Shown here: in pieces, positions 17,462-27,393 of the stretch
How the letters are laid out: every line of letters starts with the position of its first letter
Position numbering within the stretch: position 1 is the first letter of the stretch
Assembly: GCF_014192155.1 (NCBI RefSeq)
Contig: NZ_JACHXO010000009.1
Coordinates: 186,001-250,000, forward strand
Direction of reading: 5' to 3'
Source: Roseateles terrae
GTDB lineage: Bacteria; Pseudomonadota; Gammaproteobacteria; Burkholderiales; Burkholderiaceae_C
DNA: 64,000 nt
Translations under genes and position numbers: made by a program
The notes under the pieces: generated by a model
Databases searched by the model: none
Told to the model about the DNA's origin: nothing
Seen by the model: only the letters and a program-made list of their open reading frames with translations

Positions 17462-19593
17462 GACGGCTGAGGCACGGCCTCTTCCGGTCCGAGCAGCGTC
17501 TGCAGCCGGACCAGTCCACGGCTGCAGGCCGCCTCGAAGTCAGTCTCGACCCGCGACAGCGCCTGCGCATCATCCGCCTGCACCGCCTCGATGCCATGCG
17601 CCCGGTTCCGACCCTGGGACTTGGCGGTGTAGAGCGCCATGTCCGCCCAGTTGACCGCCTGTTCCCAGTGCTGAGGCAGGTGGGCCGGGGCCAGCGGGAA
17701 ATGGGCATAGCCGATGCTGGCCGTCACCCGCAGTTGACCGTCGGGGATCGGCACCGGCTGGCTGCCGACCCCTGCCAGGATGCGTTCCGCCAGATGCTGC
17801 AGCGCCGAGGGCGCCACGCTCGGCGCGAAGACCAGGAATTCCTCGCCGCCCCAACGCACCACCAGGTCATCGGACCGCACCGCTGCGCTGATCCGCCGAG
17901 AGATCTCGCGGATGACCATGTCGCCGGCTGCATGCCCGTGCCGGTCGTTGACCTGCTTGAAGTGATCGATGTCGATCATCAGCAGCGCCCCGTGGAAGGC
18001 ATCTCCCGCCTCGCGCTCCATCACCGCCAGGAAATGCCGGCGGTTGGCCAGCTCGGTCAGCGGATCACGTTCACTCTGGGCGCGGAGCAGGCTCTGGTTG
18101 GCCTTGAGCCGCTTGTTGGTGTCCCGCACCCGCATCAGCATCACGCCCATCAGCACCACGGACATCCCCAGCAACACCGCCAGGCCCACGCCCACATACT
18201 GGGCCAGGCGCCGGTTGGTCAGCTCCTGGCTCTGCAGCGCCTGCTGGCGGCGCGCCAGCTCCAGATCGCGCTGGCGGGCTTCACTGTCGTATTTCTGGCC
18301 GAGCTGCCGCAGCGCCGACTCGCGCTTGCGCTGCGCCGTTTCCGCGCTGAGGGTGCGTTCTTCGTGATACAGCCGCAAGGCTTCACGCGGCTGATTGACC
18401 GCCGCATAGGCCTCGCCGAGCTCCCGCAACTGCAGGATGCGGCGCACTGCATCGTTGTCGCCGCGGGCCAGCTCGATCACCCGGTTGATCTCTCGCCGGG
18501 CCGCGTCGAACTGACGCAGCAGCACCAGCGAGACCGACAGGTTGTGCCGCAGCGTGCGCTCGAGTTTCTGGTCGCCAAACTCCTGCACCACCGGCAGCGC
18601 CTGACGCGCCAGCATCGCGGCGCGCGCCGGCTGATGGGTGTGCATGTAAGCGTCGGCGAGGCTGGCCTGCATGCTGGCCACTTCCCGCCGGGCCGTGGTG
18701 TGGGCCGCCAGGCGCAGGCCGTCTTCCAGCAGCGCCAGCTGGGCCTTGGTGTCATTGCGCAGCGCCGCCATGCTGGACTCGACGATGCGCATCCGTACCG
18801 TCGCACCCACATCGCCCTGGGCCAGCTGCAGCGCCTGGTTCATCCAATGCTGCGCCTGCGCGGGTTGGTCCATGTCCTGAGCATTGGTGGCCAGCTGGGA
18901 CATCACGATCAGCGTGGCGTAGGTGTCCGCCGCCGATTGCGCCAGATCGAGCGCGCGCAGCAGCCGCACCTCGGCCGACGCCGGTTCACCCCGCGCGCCC
19001 TGCGCGCGCGCCACGATGCGCAGCGCGGTGTAGGTGCTGCGCCAGTCGCAGCGCGGTCCGATCTGCAAAGGCGCCGACTCCTGCGGACAGCCCGGCTCCA
19101 GCTGCGACAGGGCCTGCTGGGCCAACTCACCGGCCTTGACCGGTTGACCGGAGCGGTCCTGCACCTCCGCGCGCAGCAGCAGCGCCAGAGGACGTCCACC
19201 GTCGCGCTGCTCCAGCTGGTCGGCCCAGCGACGCGCTTCCTCCATGTCGCCGGCAATGGCCTGCACCCGGCCGATGGTGTAGTCGATGCGCAGCAGATGG
19301 TCAGGATGACCGGCCTCGGCGCGGCTGTTGCGCAGGGTCTGCAGCGCCTTCAGCGCTTCATGGGGCTCGTTGTAGCCGGTGCGCTCCCATTGGGCGAGTT
19401 CGGTGTCGAGCTGGCGCTCACCGGATTCATGCGCCCAGGCCGAGGGGGCGATGGCGAGCCCCACGCCGAGCCCGAGCCCGAGGGCGACTTCCGCCGTGAG
19501 CAGCAGGGCGGCACCTGCCCGGCGCAGGGCATCGGCCACGGAGCGCAGGCGTCGCGCCGTGAACCGCAGCGGTCCCCGTCCCGCCCCGGTCAT
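17452..19593 (-). CDS. TPR-sensor diguanylate cyclase (GGDEF), second of a tandem pair
   Basis: A 713-residue protein with a long basic N-terminus and a signal-anchor-like segment (LLLTAEVALGLGLGVGLA, then PSAWAHE). About 400 periplasmic residues of TPR-like helical repeats follow, then a membrane helix (YVGVGLAVLLGMSVVLMGVM), a short coiled coil and a GGDEF domain. The active site is GGEEF and the inhibitory RxxD site is RSDD. The ATG overlaps the upstream stop as ATGA. The protein is a clear paralogue of the upstream cyclase: both share QSERDPLT.LANRRHF, LVVRWGGEEFL and an unusual C-terminal tail ending near LLGP. It probably senses a periplasmic signal. Confidence 0.85.
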   Translation of the reverse strand: MTGAGRGPLRFTARRLRSVADALRRAGAALLLTAEVALGLGLGVGLAIAPSAWAHESGERQLDTELAQWERTGYNEPHEALKALQTLRNSRAEAGHPDHLLRIDYTIGRVQAIAGDMEEARRWADQLEQRDGGRPLALLLRAEVQDRSGQPVKAGELAQQALSQLEPGCPQESAPLQIGPRCDWRSTYTALRIVARAQGARGEPASAEVRLLRALDLAQSAADTYATLIVMSQLATNAQDMDQPAQAQHWMNQALQLAQGDVGATVRMRIVESSMAALRNDTKAQLALLEDGLRLAAHTTARREVASMQASLADAYMHTHQPARAAMLARQALPVVQEFGDQKLERTLRHNLSVSLVLLRQFDAARREINRVIELARGDNDAVRRILQLRELGEAYAAVNQPREALRLYHEERTLSAETAQRKRESALRQLGQKYDSEARQRDLELARRQQALQSQELTNRRLAQYVGVGLAVLLGMSVVLMGVMLMRVRDTNKRLKANQSLLRAQSERDPLTELANRRHFLAVMEREAGDAFHGALLMIDIDHFKQVNDRHGHAAGDMVIREISRRISAAVRSDDLVVRWGGEEFLVFAPSVAPSALQHLAERILAGVGSQPVPIPDGQLRVTASIGYAHFPLAPAHLPQHWEQAVNWADMALYTAKSQGRNRAHGIEAVQADDAQALSRVETDFEAACSRGLVRLQTLLGPEEAVPQPSCA

Positions 19594-21770
19594 GTGCGTT
19601 CCTCCATCTGAGGACCCAGCAGGCTGATCAGATCCACCTGCCCCTGATGCCAGGCCGATTCCATCCGGCCCGCCAGGGCAAGCAGTTCCTCGCGAGTGGT
19701 CGCCTTGATGGCGGCGACGCCATAGGCCTTGTTGCGGCCATGCGCCTTGCTCATGTACATGACGGTGTCGGCCATGTCCACCGCACGCTCCCATTCCAGC
19801 GTGAGCCCGGACGGTGCCATCGGGAAGCTGGCAAAGCCGATGGAGGCGCTGACCGGGATGGACAGCGGCCCGTGGTCCACCGGCAGCCCGCCGAGCTGGT
19901 CGAGCAGGCGCTGGGCCAGCAGTCGTGCGTCCTCGGTGTTTTCCGAGCGCACAAGGATGAGGAACTCCTCCCCGCCCCAGCGCACCACCAGGTCCTGCTC
20001 ACGCAGCACGCTGCGCAGCCGCCGGGCCACCTCCACCAGCACCGAGTCGCCGGCGGCATGGCCCCATTGATCATTGATGCGCTTGAAGTGGTCGATGTCG
20101 ATCAGGAACAGGCTGCCGCGCAGCCCCTGCTGTGCATCACACCAGGCCTGCACATCCTTCTGGAAGTGCCGGCGATTGGCCAGGCCCGTCAGCGGGTCCC
20201 GCTCGCTCTGCACCCGCAGCGATTCGTTGGTCTGCGCCAGCGCGGCATTGGTCCGCCGCACCCGGCGATAGGCCGCCGCCAGCAAGGCGCCGGACAGCAG
20301 CACGCCCACGCCCACCTCGGCCCACAGCTTCAGCTGCAGGTCCCGATTGCGGATCTGCTCGGCCTTGAGACTGTTGTCCTGATTCAGCAGGCGGATCTCC
20401 CGCTGCCGCTGCTGGTCTTCGAACCGCGCCTGCGCTTCCAGCATCGCCTTGCGGGTCTCGTCCCGCAGGACCGCATCAAACAGCTGACGCGAGCGGTGGT
20501 AGGCATCCACCGCCCCTGCGATATCGTCCGCCTTCTCCAGATAGCGGCCCAGCTCCAGCCAGGAGTCGGCGGTGTAGCTGCTCGCCTCGCGCTGTGCATC
20601 CACGGTGATGGCCTGCATCACATCGCGTTTGCCTTCTTCCAGTCGCCGCAGGCCGATCTTGGCCAGACCCATGTTCTGACGGGCCAGGATTTCGGTATGG
20701 ATGTCGTGCAGCTGGAGCGCCAGCACGTTGGCGCGCTGGGACAGGTCCAGCGCGCGGGAATAGTTTTCCTGGCGCAGCTCGAAGTCCGCCAGGTTGCCCA
20801 GCGCCAGCGCTTCGAGATAGCGGGAGCGCGCCTCCTGCGCATACCGCAGCGCCTGTTCGCCGCCCAGCTTGTTCAGGGAGGTGTCGGCGTCCTGCGAATG
20901 CACGATCGCCAGCATCGTGTAGACGTTGTAGAGAAGAACCGGGTCCGGATCGAGCTGGGCTGCGGTCATGGCCTCATCGAGGATCTGCTTGGCATGGTCC
21001 ACCTGCTGCGCCCGGAAATACGAGAAGGCGAGGGTGACCTGGGCCGTGGCGGCGCGCCAGGTCGAGCCCATGGCGCGCGCCTGTTCGATCGCCTTGCCGA
21101 CGCTGTCCACCGAGGCGTCCACCTCCCCGTAGTCGCTTTGCAGATACCCCCGCAGCAGCGTGGCGCGATACAGCATGCGCGGCTCGGCCGTGGTGACATC
21201 GAGTTCTCCCAGCCCCGCCAGTACCCGGATGCCGGCGCCGAGCTGACCGTTGTTCTTCAGCCATTGGGCTTTGGCCAGCATCAGCGCCAGGGGCACCTGC
21301 GCCCGCAGCGGCGAACTGTCGGGCCAGGTCTTCAGCGTCTCGATCGCGGCCTCATGACCGGTGCGGTCCCGGATCTGGGCCAGCAGCGCCGCCCGCTGAC
21401 TGACTGCCTCCATCCGCTCGGCGCTGCCAGCGGGCAGCCGCGCTTCCAGGGCCAGCAGCTGCTGGACATGCTCCTGCGGCTGCGCCGCACCGATGCGCTC
21501 CTGCTGCTCCAGCTCCAGCGCCATCGCCCGGTCCTGGGCGGCGGGCGCCTCCGGGCCGGGCCCGACCGCGGGGTCGCGCGCTGGACAACCGGTCAGCAGG
21601 GACGCCGAACCCAGCACCACCGCCGCTACGCAGTGCCCCCACAGGCCGCTCCGATGGCGCCCCGACGCAGCGTCGTTCGACGCCAGCCGACCTTCACGCG
21701 CACCCCGGAAACGGGCGCACGCGAGCGCCTGCAGGGCCGATGCGTGGGGGGCTCGTGAACTCCGGAACAT
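19590..21770 (-). CDS. TPR-sensor diguanylate cyclase (GGDEF), possible lipoprotein
   Basis: A 726-residue protein. After about 45 N-terminal residues comes a hydrophobic stretch ending in LLTGC, which fits a lipobox, although the n-region is long. TPR-like repeats occupy about residues 90-470. The chain is followed by a coiled coil (QQREIRLLNQDNSLKAEQIR), a membrane helix (VGVGVLLSGALLAAAYRRVRR) and the GGDEF domain with GGEEF and inhibitory REQD. The lipobox and an inner-membrane helix together are odd, so the N-terminal hydrophobic stretch may simply be a signal peptide or anchor. It heads a two-cyclase operon with an ATGA overlap to the next gene. Confidence 0.83.
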   Translation of the reverse strand: MFRSSRAPHASALQALACARFRGAREGRLASNDAASGRHRSGLWGHCVAAVVLGSASLLTGCPARDPAVGPGPEAPAAQDRAMALELEQQERIGAAQPQEHVQQLLALEARLPAGSAERMEAVSQRAALLAQIRDRTGHEAAIETLKTWPDSSPLRAQVPLALMLAKAQWLKNNGQLGAGIRVLAGLGELDVTTAEPRMLYRATLLRGYLQSDYGEVDASVDSVGKAIEQARAMGSTWRAATAQVTLAFSYFRAQQVDHAKQILDEAMTAAQLDPDPVLLYNVYTMLAIVHSQDADTSLNKLGGEQALRYAQEARSRYLEALALGNLADFELRQENYSRALDLSQRANVLALQLHDIHTEILARQNMGLAKIGLRRLEEGKRDVMQAITVDAQREASSYTADSWLELGRYLEKADDIAGAVDAYHRSRQLFDAVLRDETRKAMLEAQARFEDQQRQREIRLLNQDNSLKAEQIRNRDLQLKLWAEVGVGVLLSGALLAAAYRRVRRTNAALAQTNESLRVQSERDPLTGLANRRHFQKDVQAWCDAQQGLRGSLFLIDIDHFKRINDQWGHAAGDSVLVEVARRLRSVLREQDLVVRWGGEEFLILVRSENTEDARLLAQRLLDQLGGLPVDHGPLSIPVSASIGFASFPMAPSGLTLEWERAVDMADTVMYMSKAHGRNKAYGVAAIKATTREELLALAGRMESAWHQGQVDLISLLGPQMEERT

Positions 21771-21935
21771 GTGCTTCGTGGCGGTGGGGCGGCGGGTGGC
21801 TGCTGGAATGGCGACGTTGTACGTGTTGTTACCGGTTGTCCTGACGGCGATCGTCGAGCAATCGTGTACTACTGCGCGAGGACGGAGGATAAGGCGTGCC
21901 GGCCCATCCGAGCGACCATCGCGCAGATCGGGCGT

Positions 21936-23234
21936 TCAGCGCCCGGATCGCTTCAGCACCGCATGCAGCAGGATGGCGCCGAAGGTCGCGGTACCAATGC
22001 CGCCCAGGGACATGCCGCCCAGGGACATGCCGCCCAGATGGAGCGTGTAGTCGCCAGTGCCGATCACCAGCGTGATGGCAGCCACCATCAGGTTGCGCGG
22101 ATCCTTGAAATCAACCTGATGCTCCACCCAGATGCGGGCACCGGCCACGGCGATCAAGCCGAACACCACGATGCTCACCCCGCCCATCACCGCCAGCGGA
22201 ATCGCCTGGATCAGCGCGCCGAACTTGGGCGAGAAGCCCAGCAGCAGCGCCATCAGCGCGGCGACCACGAAAACGGCCGTCGAGTAGATGCGGGTGGCGG
22301 CCATCACGCCGATGTTCTCGGCATAGGTGGTGACGCCGGTCCCGCCGGAGGCGCCGCTGATCATCGTGGCCACGCCGTCGCCGACAAACGCCCGCCCGAG
22401 GTAGGGCGTCATGTCCCGGCCGGTCATGGCGCTCACCGCCTTGAGATGGCCCAGGTTCTCTGCCACCAGGATCAAGGCCACCGGCACGATCATCAGGATG
22501 GCCTGCTGGTCAAAACGCGGTGCGGTGAAGGTAGGCAGGCCCAGCCAGGCGGCGGCCTGCACGCCGCTCAGGTCGATCGGCTTGCCCAGGCCCAGGCCGT
22601 TGGTGAGCAGGGCATAGAGCAGACTGGCGGCGATCAGGCCGGCCAGGATCAGCAGCCGGCGCACCATGCCGCGCCCATGCACGGCCACCAGGGCCACGCA
22701 GACGAAGGTCAGGCCCTGCATCCACGCGTCAAAGTGGGTCGGCGCCATGTTCTTGATGGGGACCGCCGCCAGATTCAGCCCGATCACCGCCACCACCGCG
22801 CCGGTCACCACGGGCGGCATCAGCTTCTCGACCCAGCCGCCGCCGACGGCCGCCACCACCAGGCCGATCACCGTGTAGACCAGCCCGCAGATGACGATAC
22901 CGCCGAGCGCCGCTGGCAAATTGGGATTGGGGCCGCTGCCGCCGTAGCCGGTGGCGGCGATCACCACGCCGATGAAGGCAAAGCTCGATCCCAGGTAGCT
23001 GGGCACCCGGCCGCCGGTGATGAAGAAAAACAGCAGGGTACCGACGCCGCTCATCAGCACGGCCACGTTCGGGTCGAAGCCCATCAGCAACGGGGCCAGC
23101 ACCGTCGCGCCAAACATCGCGATCACATGCTGAAGCCCCAGGGCGACCGTCTGCGGCCAGGACAGTCGCTCATCCGGCGCCACCGCCGTCTCGGGGCCGG
23201 CCGCCACAGCGCGCCAGCGCATCAACCCACTCAT
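21936..23234 (-). CDS. NCS2-family uracil/xanthine permease
   Basis: A 432-residue nucleobase transporter with about fourteen membrane segments. The NCS2 signature is seen in AENLGHLKAVSAMTGRDMTP, and the N-terminal block WPQTVALGLQHVIAMFGATV is typical of UraA/RutG-type proteins. Uracil is the likeliest substrate, with xanthine or uric acid as alternatives. The start MSGLMRWRAV is chosen over an ATG 23 codons upstream; a GAGG lies about 12 bases before it. A 15-base in-frame tandem repeat near the 3' end (21997-22037) encodes repeated SLGGM units in a C-terminal glycine-rich loop. Confidence 0.87.
   Translation of the reverse strand: MSGLMRWRAVAAGPETAVAPDERLSWPQTVALGLQHVIAMFGATVLAPLLMGFDPNVAVLMSGVGTLLFFFITGGRVPSYLGSSFAFIGVVIAATGYGGSGPNPNLPAALGGIVICGLVYTVIGLVVAAVGGGWVEKLMPPVVTGAVVAVIGLNLAAVPIKNMAPTHFDAWMQGLTFVCVALVAVHGRGMVRRLLILAGLIAASLLYALLTNGLGLGKPIDLSGVQAAAWLGLPTFTAPRFDQQAILMIVPVALILVAENLGHLKAVSAMTGRDMTPYLGRAFVGDGVATMISGASGGTGVTTYAENIGVMAATRIYSTAVFVVAALMALLLGFSPKFGALIQAIPLAVMGGVSIVVFGLIAVAGARIWVEHQVDFKDPRNLMVAAITLVIGTGDYTLHLGGMSLGGMSLGGIGTATFGAILLHAVLKRSGR
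21997..22037. repeat. 15-bp in-frame tandem repeat in the permease gene
   Basis: The unit ATGCCGCCCAGGGAC occurs at 21997 and 22012, with a partial third copy from 22027. Read on the minus strand it gives repeated Ser-Leu-Gly-Gly-Met in the permease. The unit length keeps the frame, so copy-number change would alter only loop length. Confidence 0.8.
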
Positions 23235-23328
23235 GTGCTTCTCTACCTCAGTGAAAACAGTCACCGAGTGTAGTGAGGCTGGCCGCGGGCGCTCTCGGGG
23301 CATGCCCGAAAGCGACCCGCAACCGGCA

Positions 23329-25020
23329 TCAGGCCACGGCGGCTGCCGTATCCCGTCCGGTGTAGCCGCGTGGTACCGCGCCCAGCAGGTCCTGGGTGTA
23401 TTTCATCTTGGGCGCCGCCAGCAGCGCCCGCGCATCGGCCTGCTCCACCACCGCGCCGTGCTGCATCACCAGCACTTCGTCCGAAATGAACTTCACCACC
23501 GCCAGGTCATGGCTGATGAAGATATAGCTCAGGCCGAATTCGTCCTGCAGGTCCTTGAGCAGGTTGAGCACCTGCGCCTGCACCGACACATCCAGCGCGG
23601 ACACCGCCTCATCCAGCACCAGCACCTCCGGGCGAAGCGTCAGGCACCGCGCGATGGCGATCCGCTGGCGCTGGCCGCCGGAGAATTCGTGCGGATACTT
23701 GTGCAGCGCCGTTTCATCCAGCCCCACCCGCAGCAGAAGCGCGCTGGCCGTGGCCAGGCGCTCTTCATGCGAGGCGCCGATGCCGTGGATCTCCATCGGC
23801 TCCAGCAGGGTCTGCGAAATGGTGAAGCGCGGATTCAGCGAGGCATAGGGATTCTGGAACACCACCTGGATGCGGCGGCGCATCTTCTGCCAATCGGTGC
23901 CCGACATCTTCAGCAGGTCGCGCCCTTCAAACAGCACTTCGCCGCCAGTGGGTTCATGCAGGCGCAGCAGCGTCAGACCCATGGTCGTCTTGCCGGAGCC
24001 CGACTCGCCCACCACGCCCAGGGTGTGACCCTTGCGCAGCTGGAAGTCCACGCCCTTGACCGCCTGGAACTCCTGCTTGCTGAAGAGGCCCGACTTGAAG
24101 AAGAAGCTCTTGCGCAGGCCACGCGCTTCCAGAATGACCGGTGCGTTCGGATCCTTGGTCTTGCCACCGCCCTGGGCCTGACGGCCGGCGATGTGATCGT
24201 CGATCAACATCAGGCGGGCCGGGTTCTCCGTCAGCGACGGCCGGCAGGCCAGCAGAGCCTTGGTATAGGCATCCTGTGGTGCATGGAAGATCTGCGCCAC
24301 CGGCGCCTGCTCGCGCACTTCGCCATGGCGCATCACCACCACATGGTCGGCGATCTCGCCCACCACGCCCAGGTCGTGGGAGATGAACAGCATGCTCATC
24401 CGGTGCTTGTCCTTCAGCCGGGCCAGCAGCTCCATCACCTGCCGCTGGATGGTCACGTCCAGCGCGGTTGTCGGTTCGTCGGCGATCAGCAGCTTGGGAT
24501 TGCACGCCAGGGCCACCGCAATCATCACCCGCTGCTGCTGGCCGCCGGACATCTCGTGCGGATAGCTGCGCAGGCGCCGTTTCGGGTCGGGGATGCCGAC
24601 TTCGTTGAGCAGCTCTTCCGCCCGCACCAACGCCTGACGACGGGACATGCCCAGATGCTTCATCAGCGGTTCCATGATCTGGTCCGCCACGGTGAACACC
24701 GGGTTGAGCGAACTCATCGGATCCTGGAACACGCAGGCAATCTCGCGGCCGCGCACCGCCTGCAGCTGGCGCAGGCTGGTCTTGAGCAGGTCCCGCCCCT
24801 GGAAGAGGATCTGCCCGCTGCGCTCGGCATTCTCCGGCAGCAGGTTCAGGATGGACATGGCGGTGACGCTCTTGCCCGACCCCGATTCCCCCACCAGCGC
24901 CACGGTGCTGTTTTCCGGGATGTCGAAGCTCACGCCCTTCACTGCCAGTGCCCGCTGCACCACGCCATCGACCTTGCCGACGCGGAAGGCCACTTTCAAG
25001 TCCTGAATACTCAGCAACAT
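23329..25020 (-). CDS. Peptide ABC transporter, fused double ATPase (YejF-like)
   Basis: A 563-residue cytoplasmic protein made of two complete ABC ATPase domains, corresponding to fused DppD and DppF. The first has Walker A GESGSGKS, signature MSGGQQQR and Walker [10 protein letters not shown]. The second has Walker A GESGSGKT, signature FSGGQRQR and Walker [10 protein letters not shown]. Each is followed by an oligopeptide-transporter-type C-terminal extension. It powers the two permeases encoded directly upstream. The start [12 protein letters not shown] (25020) gives a natural N-terminus. The gene order permease, permease, fused ATPase matches the yejBEF layout. Confidence 0.92.
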   Translation of the reverse strand: MLLSIQDLKVAFRVGKVDGVVQRALAVKGVSFDIPENSTVALVGESGSGKSVTAMSILNLLPENAERSGQILFQGRDLLKTSLRQLQAVRGREIACVFQDPMSSLNPVFTVADQIMEPLMKHLGMSRRQALVRAEELLNEVGIPDPKRRLRSYPHEMSGGQQQRVMIAVALACNPKLLIADEPTTALDVTIQRQVMELLARLKDKHRMSMLFISHDLGVVGEIADHVVVMRHGEVREQAPVAQIFHAPQDAYTKALLACRPSLTENPARLMLIDDHIAGRQAQGGGKTKDPNAPVILEARGLRKSFFFKSGLFSKQEFQAVKGVDFQLRKGHTLGVVGESGSGKTTMGLTLLRLHEPTGGEVLFEGRDLLKMSGTDWQKMRRRIQVVFQNPYASLNPRFTISQTLLEPMEIHGIGASHEERLATASALLLRVGLDETALHKYPHEFSGGQRQRIAIARCLTLRPEVLVLDEAVSALDVSVQAQVLNLLKDLQDEFGLSYIFISHDLAVVKFISDEVLVMQHGAVVEQADARALLAAPKMKYTQDLLGAVPRGYTGRDTAAAVA

Positions 25021-25036
25021 TGTTTCTCTCCAGGCT

Positions 25037-26083
25037 TCAGCGCAGCTTCGGGTCGAGCGCATCACGCAGCGCATCGGTGAACAGCGAGAAGGCGGTCACA
25101 AACACCGCCATGAACACCGTCACCACCGCCAGCTGCCACCAGTAGCCGAGGATCAGCTCGTTCTGGGCTTCGGACAGCATCGTGCCCCAGGAGACCTGAT
25201 CGACGCTCACGCCCAGGCCCAGGTAGGACAGGATCACTTCGCTCTTGATGAAGGACACCACATGCAGCGAGAGCTGCACCAGGGCCACATGGGAGACGTT
25301 GGGCAGGATGTGCTTGAACATGCGCGAGGTGCGGCTGGCGCCGATGGCCTCGGCCGAGCGCACATATTCCCGCACCGAGTGCTTGATGAACTCGGCACGC
25401 ACCAGGCGGTAGATGCCGGTCCAGCCGGCCAGGCCCAGGATCATCACCACCGGCAGCACGCCGCGGCCGAACACCACCGCGAAGGCGAAGATCAGCAGGA
25501 TGTTGGGCATGGCGGTGAAGACGTTGTAGACCCACTCCAGGAAGTCGCCGACCTTGCCGCCGTAGAAGCCGGACAAGGCGCCCAGCACCGTGCCGATCAG
25601 CGTGGCGACCACGGCGGCGAGCACGCCGACCATGATCGAGATCTCTGCACCCTTGATGGCCTTGGCCAGCACGTCGCGGCCGAGCCGGTCCGCACCGAAG
25701 GGCAGGGTCTGCGCACGCGGCGATTCATCGGTCTTGTACTGCTTCGCCCGCTCGGCCCATTCGCCGTATTTCGGGGCGAGCGGGTCGATGTCGCTCAGAT
25801 CCACATTCGGGCCCTTGGCGGTGGCCACCGCGGCAGTGGTTTCGGCGGCGCCAGGTCCCATGAAGGTGGGCGGGGCGTTGGGCACGCCGGTTTCCTTCTG
25901 CCAGTCGCCGGCCACCAGGCCCAGGCCTGCGGCCAGGACCAGCAGCAGCGCCAAGGCCACGATGACCAGGGCCGTCATGCCGACCTTGTCGGCCCGCATG
26001 CGGCGCCAGGAAGCGGCCCACACCCCTTGGGATTTCCGTGCCGGCGGGCTGCTGGTGCCGGCGGATGTCATCACACTGCTCAT
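25037..26083 (-). CDS. Peptide ABC transporter permease (YejE/DppC-like)
   Basis: A 348-residue inner-membrane permease. A first helix (ALVIVALALLLVLAAGLGLVAG) is followed by a periplasmic stretch of about 90 residues and then LPFGADRLGRDVLAKAIKGAEISI, the DppC-type block. Five more helices follow, with the cytoplasmic coupling EAIGASRTSRMFKHILPNV (EAA loop) between them. The extended periplasmic segment after helix 1 is like YejE rather than short DppC proteins. It is 16 bases upstream of the ATPase gene. Confidence 0.9.
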   Translation of the reverse strand: MSSVMTSAGTSSPPARKSQGVWAASWRRMRADKVGMTALVIVALALLLVLAAGLGLVAGDWQKETGVPNAPPTFMGPGAAETTAAVATAKGPNVDLSDIDPLAPKYGEWAERAKQYKTDESPRAQTLPFGADRLGRDVLAKAIKGAEISIMVGVLAAVVATLIGTVLGALSGFYGGKVGDFLEWVYNVFTAMPNILLIFAFAVVFGRGVLPVVMILGLAGWTGIYRLVRAEFIKHSVREYVRSAEAIGASRTSRMFKHILPNVSHVALVQLSLHVVSFIKSEVILSYLGLGVSVDQVSWGTMLSEAQNELILGYWWQLAVVTVFMAVFVTAFSLFTDALRDALDPKLR

Positions 26084-26108
26084 GCTGCGGTCTCCGTCCG
26101 TTGCGCCG

Positions 26109-27047
26109 TCACTTCAACACCACCCGCGGGTCGACCCACTTGTAGAGCAGGTCGGTGACCAGGTTGACCACCATGGTCATGGCCGCGATGTAGATCGCAA
26201 AGGCCTGGATGACCGGATAGTCGCTGCGGTTGACCGCCAGCAGGATCTCGCGGCCCAGGCCCGGAATCGAGAAGAACACTTCCAGCAGGAAGGAGCCCAC
26301 GAACAGGCTGGGCAGCGCGACGGAGATGTTGGTCAGGATGGGTATCAGCGCATTGCGCAGCACATGCTTGAGCAGGATGGTGCGCTCGGTGAGGCCCTTG
26401 GCCCGCGCGGTGCGCACGTACTCATGGCCAATCTCGTCCAGGAAGAAGGTGCGGTAGAGCCGCGTGTAGGGCGACAGGGCCACCGCCACCGCCACGAACA
26501 CCGGCAGCGGCGCATAGGTGGTGAGGTTGGTCCAGAGGCTGTCACTCCACCCCTGCACCGGGAACCAGCCGAGCTGGAAGGCAAAGACGTACTGGAAGAC
26601 GATCACATACACCAGTAGCGAGATCGACACCGCGATGGTGGTGCCCATCATCACCACCCGGTCCACCGCACGGCCGCGCAGGTAAGCCACGATCAGCGCG
26701 AAGGGCACTGGCAGCAGCACCTCCAGCAGCAGAATCGGGATCATCACCGTCAGCGTGGCGGGCAAGCGCGTGGCGAAGAGATGGGCCACCGATTCATTCG
26801 TCGCCCAGCTCTTGCCCCAGTCGAAGGTCACGATCTGCTGGAGGAAGATCAGCAGCTGCTCATACAGCGGCTTGTTCAGCCCGAGCTGCTCGCGGATGGC
26901 CTGGATCTGATCAGCACTGGCATTGAGGCCGCCCAGCACTTCGGCAGGATCGCCGCCAAACCATTTGAAGAGGAAGAACACCAGCAGCACGACCCCCAGC
27001 AGCGTGGGGATCATTTGCCACAGGCGCCTGATCAGATAAGCCGCCAT
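26109..27047 (-). CDS. Peptide ABC transporter permease (YejB/DppB-like)
   Basis: A 312-residue permease with the N-terminal MAAYLIRRLWQMIPTLLGVVLLVFF typical of DppB proteins, then the IREQLGLNKPLYEQ segment. The EAA loop reads YVRTARAKGLTERTILLKHVLRNALIP. About six helices are visible. ATG 27047 is chosen; the frame is open for 88 further codons upstream but that part is unlike the family. It is the first gene of the permease-ATPase operon and diverges from the substrate-binding protein genes across a 346-base gap. Confidence 0.9.
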   Translation of the reverse strand: MAAYLIRRLWQMIPTLLGVVLLVFFLFKWFGGDPAEVLGGLNASADQIQAIREQLGLNKPLYEQLLIFLQQIVTFDWGKSWATNESVAHLFATRLPATLTVMIPILLLEVLLPVPFALIVAYLRGRAVDRVVMMGTTIAVSISLLVYVIVFQYVFAFQLGWFPVQGWSDSLWTNLTTYAPLPVFVAVAVALSPYTRLYRTFFLDEIGHEYVRTARAKGLTERTILLKHVLRNALIPILTNISVALPSLFVGSFLLEVFFSIPGLGREILLAVNRSDYPVIQAFAIYIAAMTMVVNLVTDLLYKWVDPRVVLK

Positions 27048-27304
27048 TGCTGGGGGACTCCATTCAAGCGACGCCACGGGGCGACAGAAAAAGCAAAACC
27101 CCGGACGCTTGTGACGGCCAGGGCCCTTCAGAACCAAATCACGCGCGAGTCTATGACAGCGCTCCAGGCACCCGCACCGGCATTTGCCCTGAATGCATCG
27201 GAGAAAACTGGGTCTGCACTTCGGTTGTTCCTGCAGTTGGGGCGTCCTGCGCCCTGGCGGGTGGCACGGGCGGGAAGCCGCATCGCGCTTGAGGGTTGTT
27301 GGCA

Positions 27305-27333
27305 TGGTCAAGGGCGGTGCGCGCCCCTAGACT
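27305..27333 (+). promoter_or_regulatory. Possible sigma-70 promoter for the binding-protein genes
   Basis: TGGTCA at 27305-27310 and TAGACT at 27328-27333 are separated by 17 bases, each matching four of six consensus positions. The predicted start of transcription is near 27340, 54 bases before the first binding-protein gene. The rest of the 346-base divergent gap shows no gene. Weak by itself. Confidence 0.3.
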
Positions 27334-27393
27334 GCGCGTTTTATCGCGCGGGGTCACGAGCCCGGTGCGGCCGATTTTGAGGATGGTGTTTCG

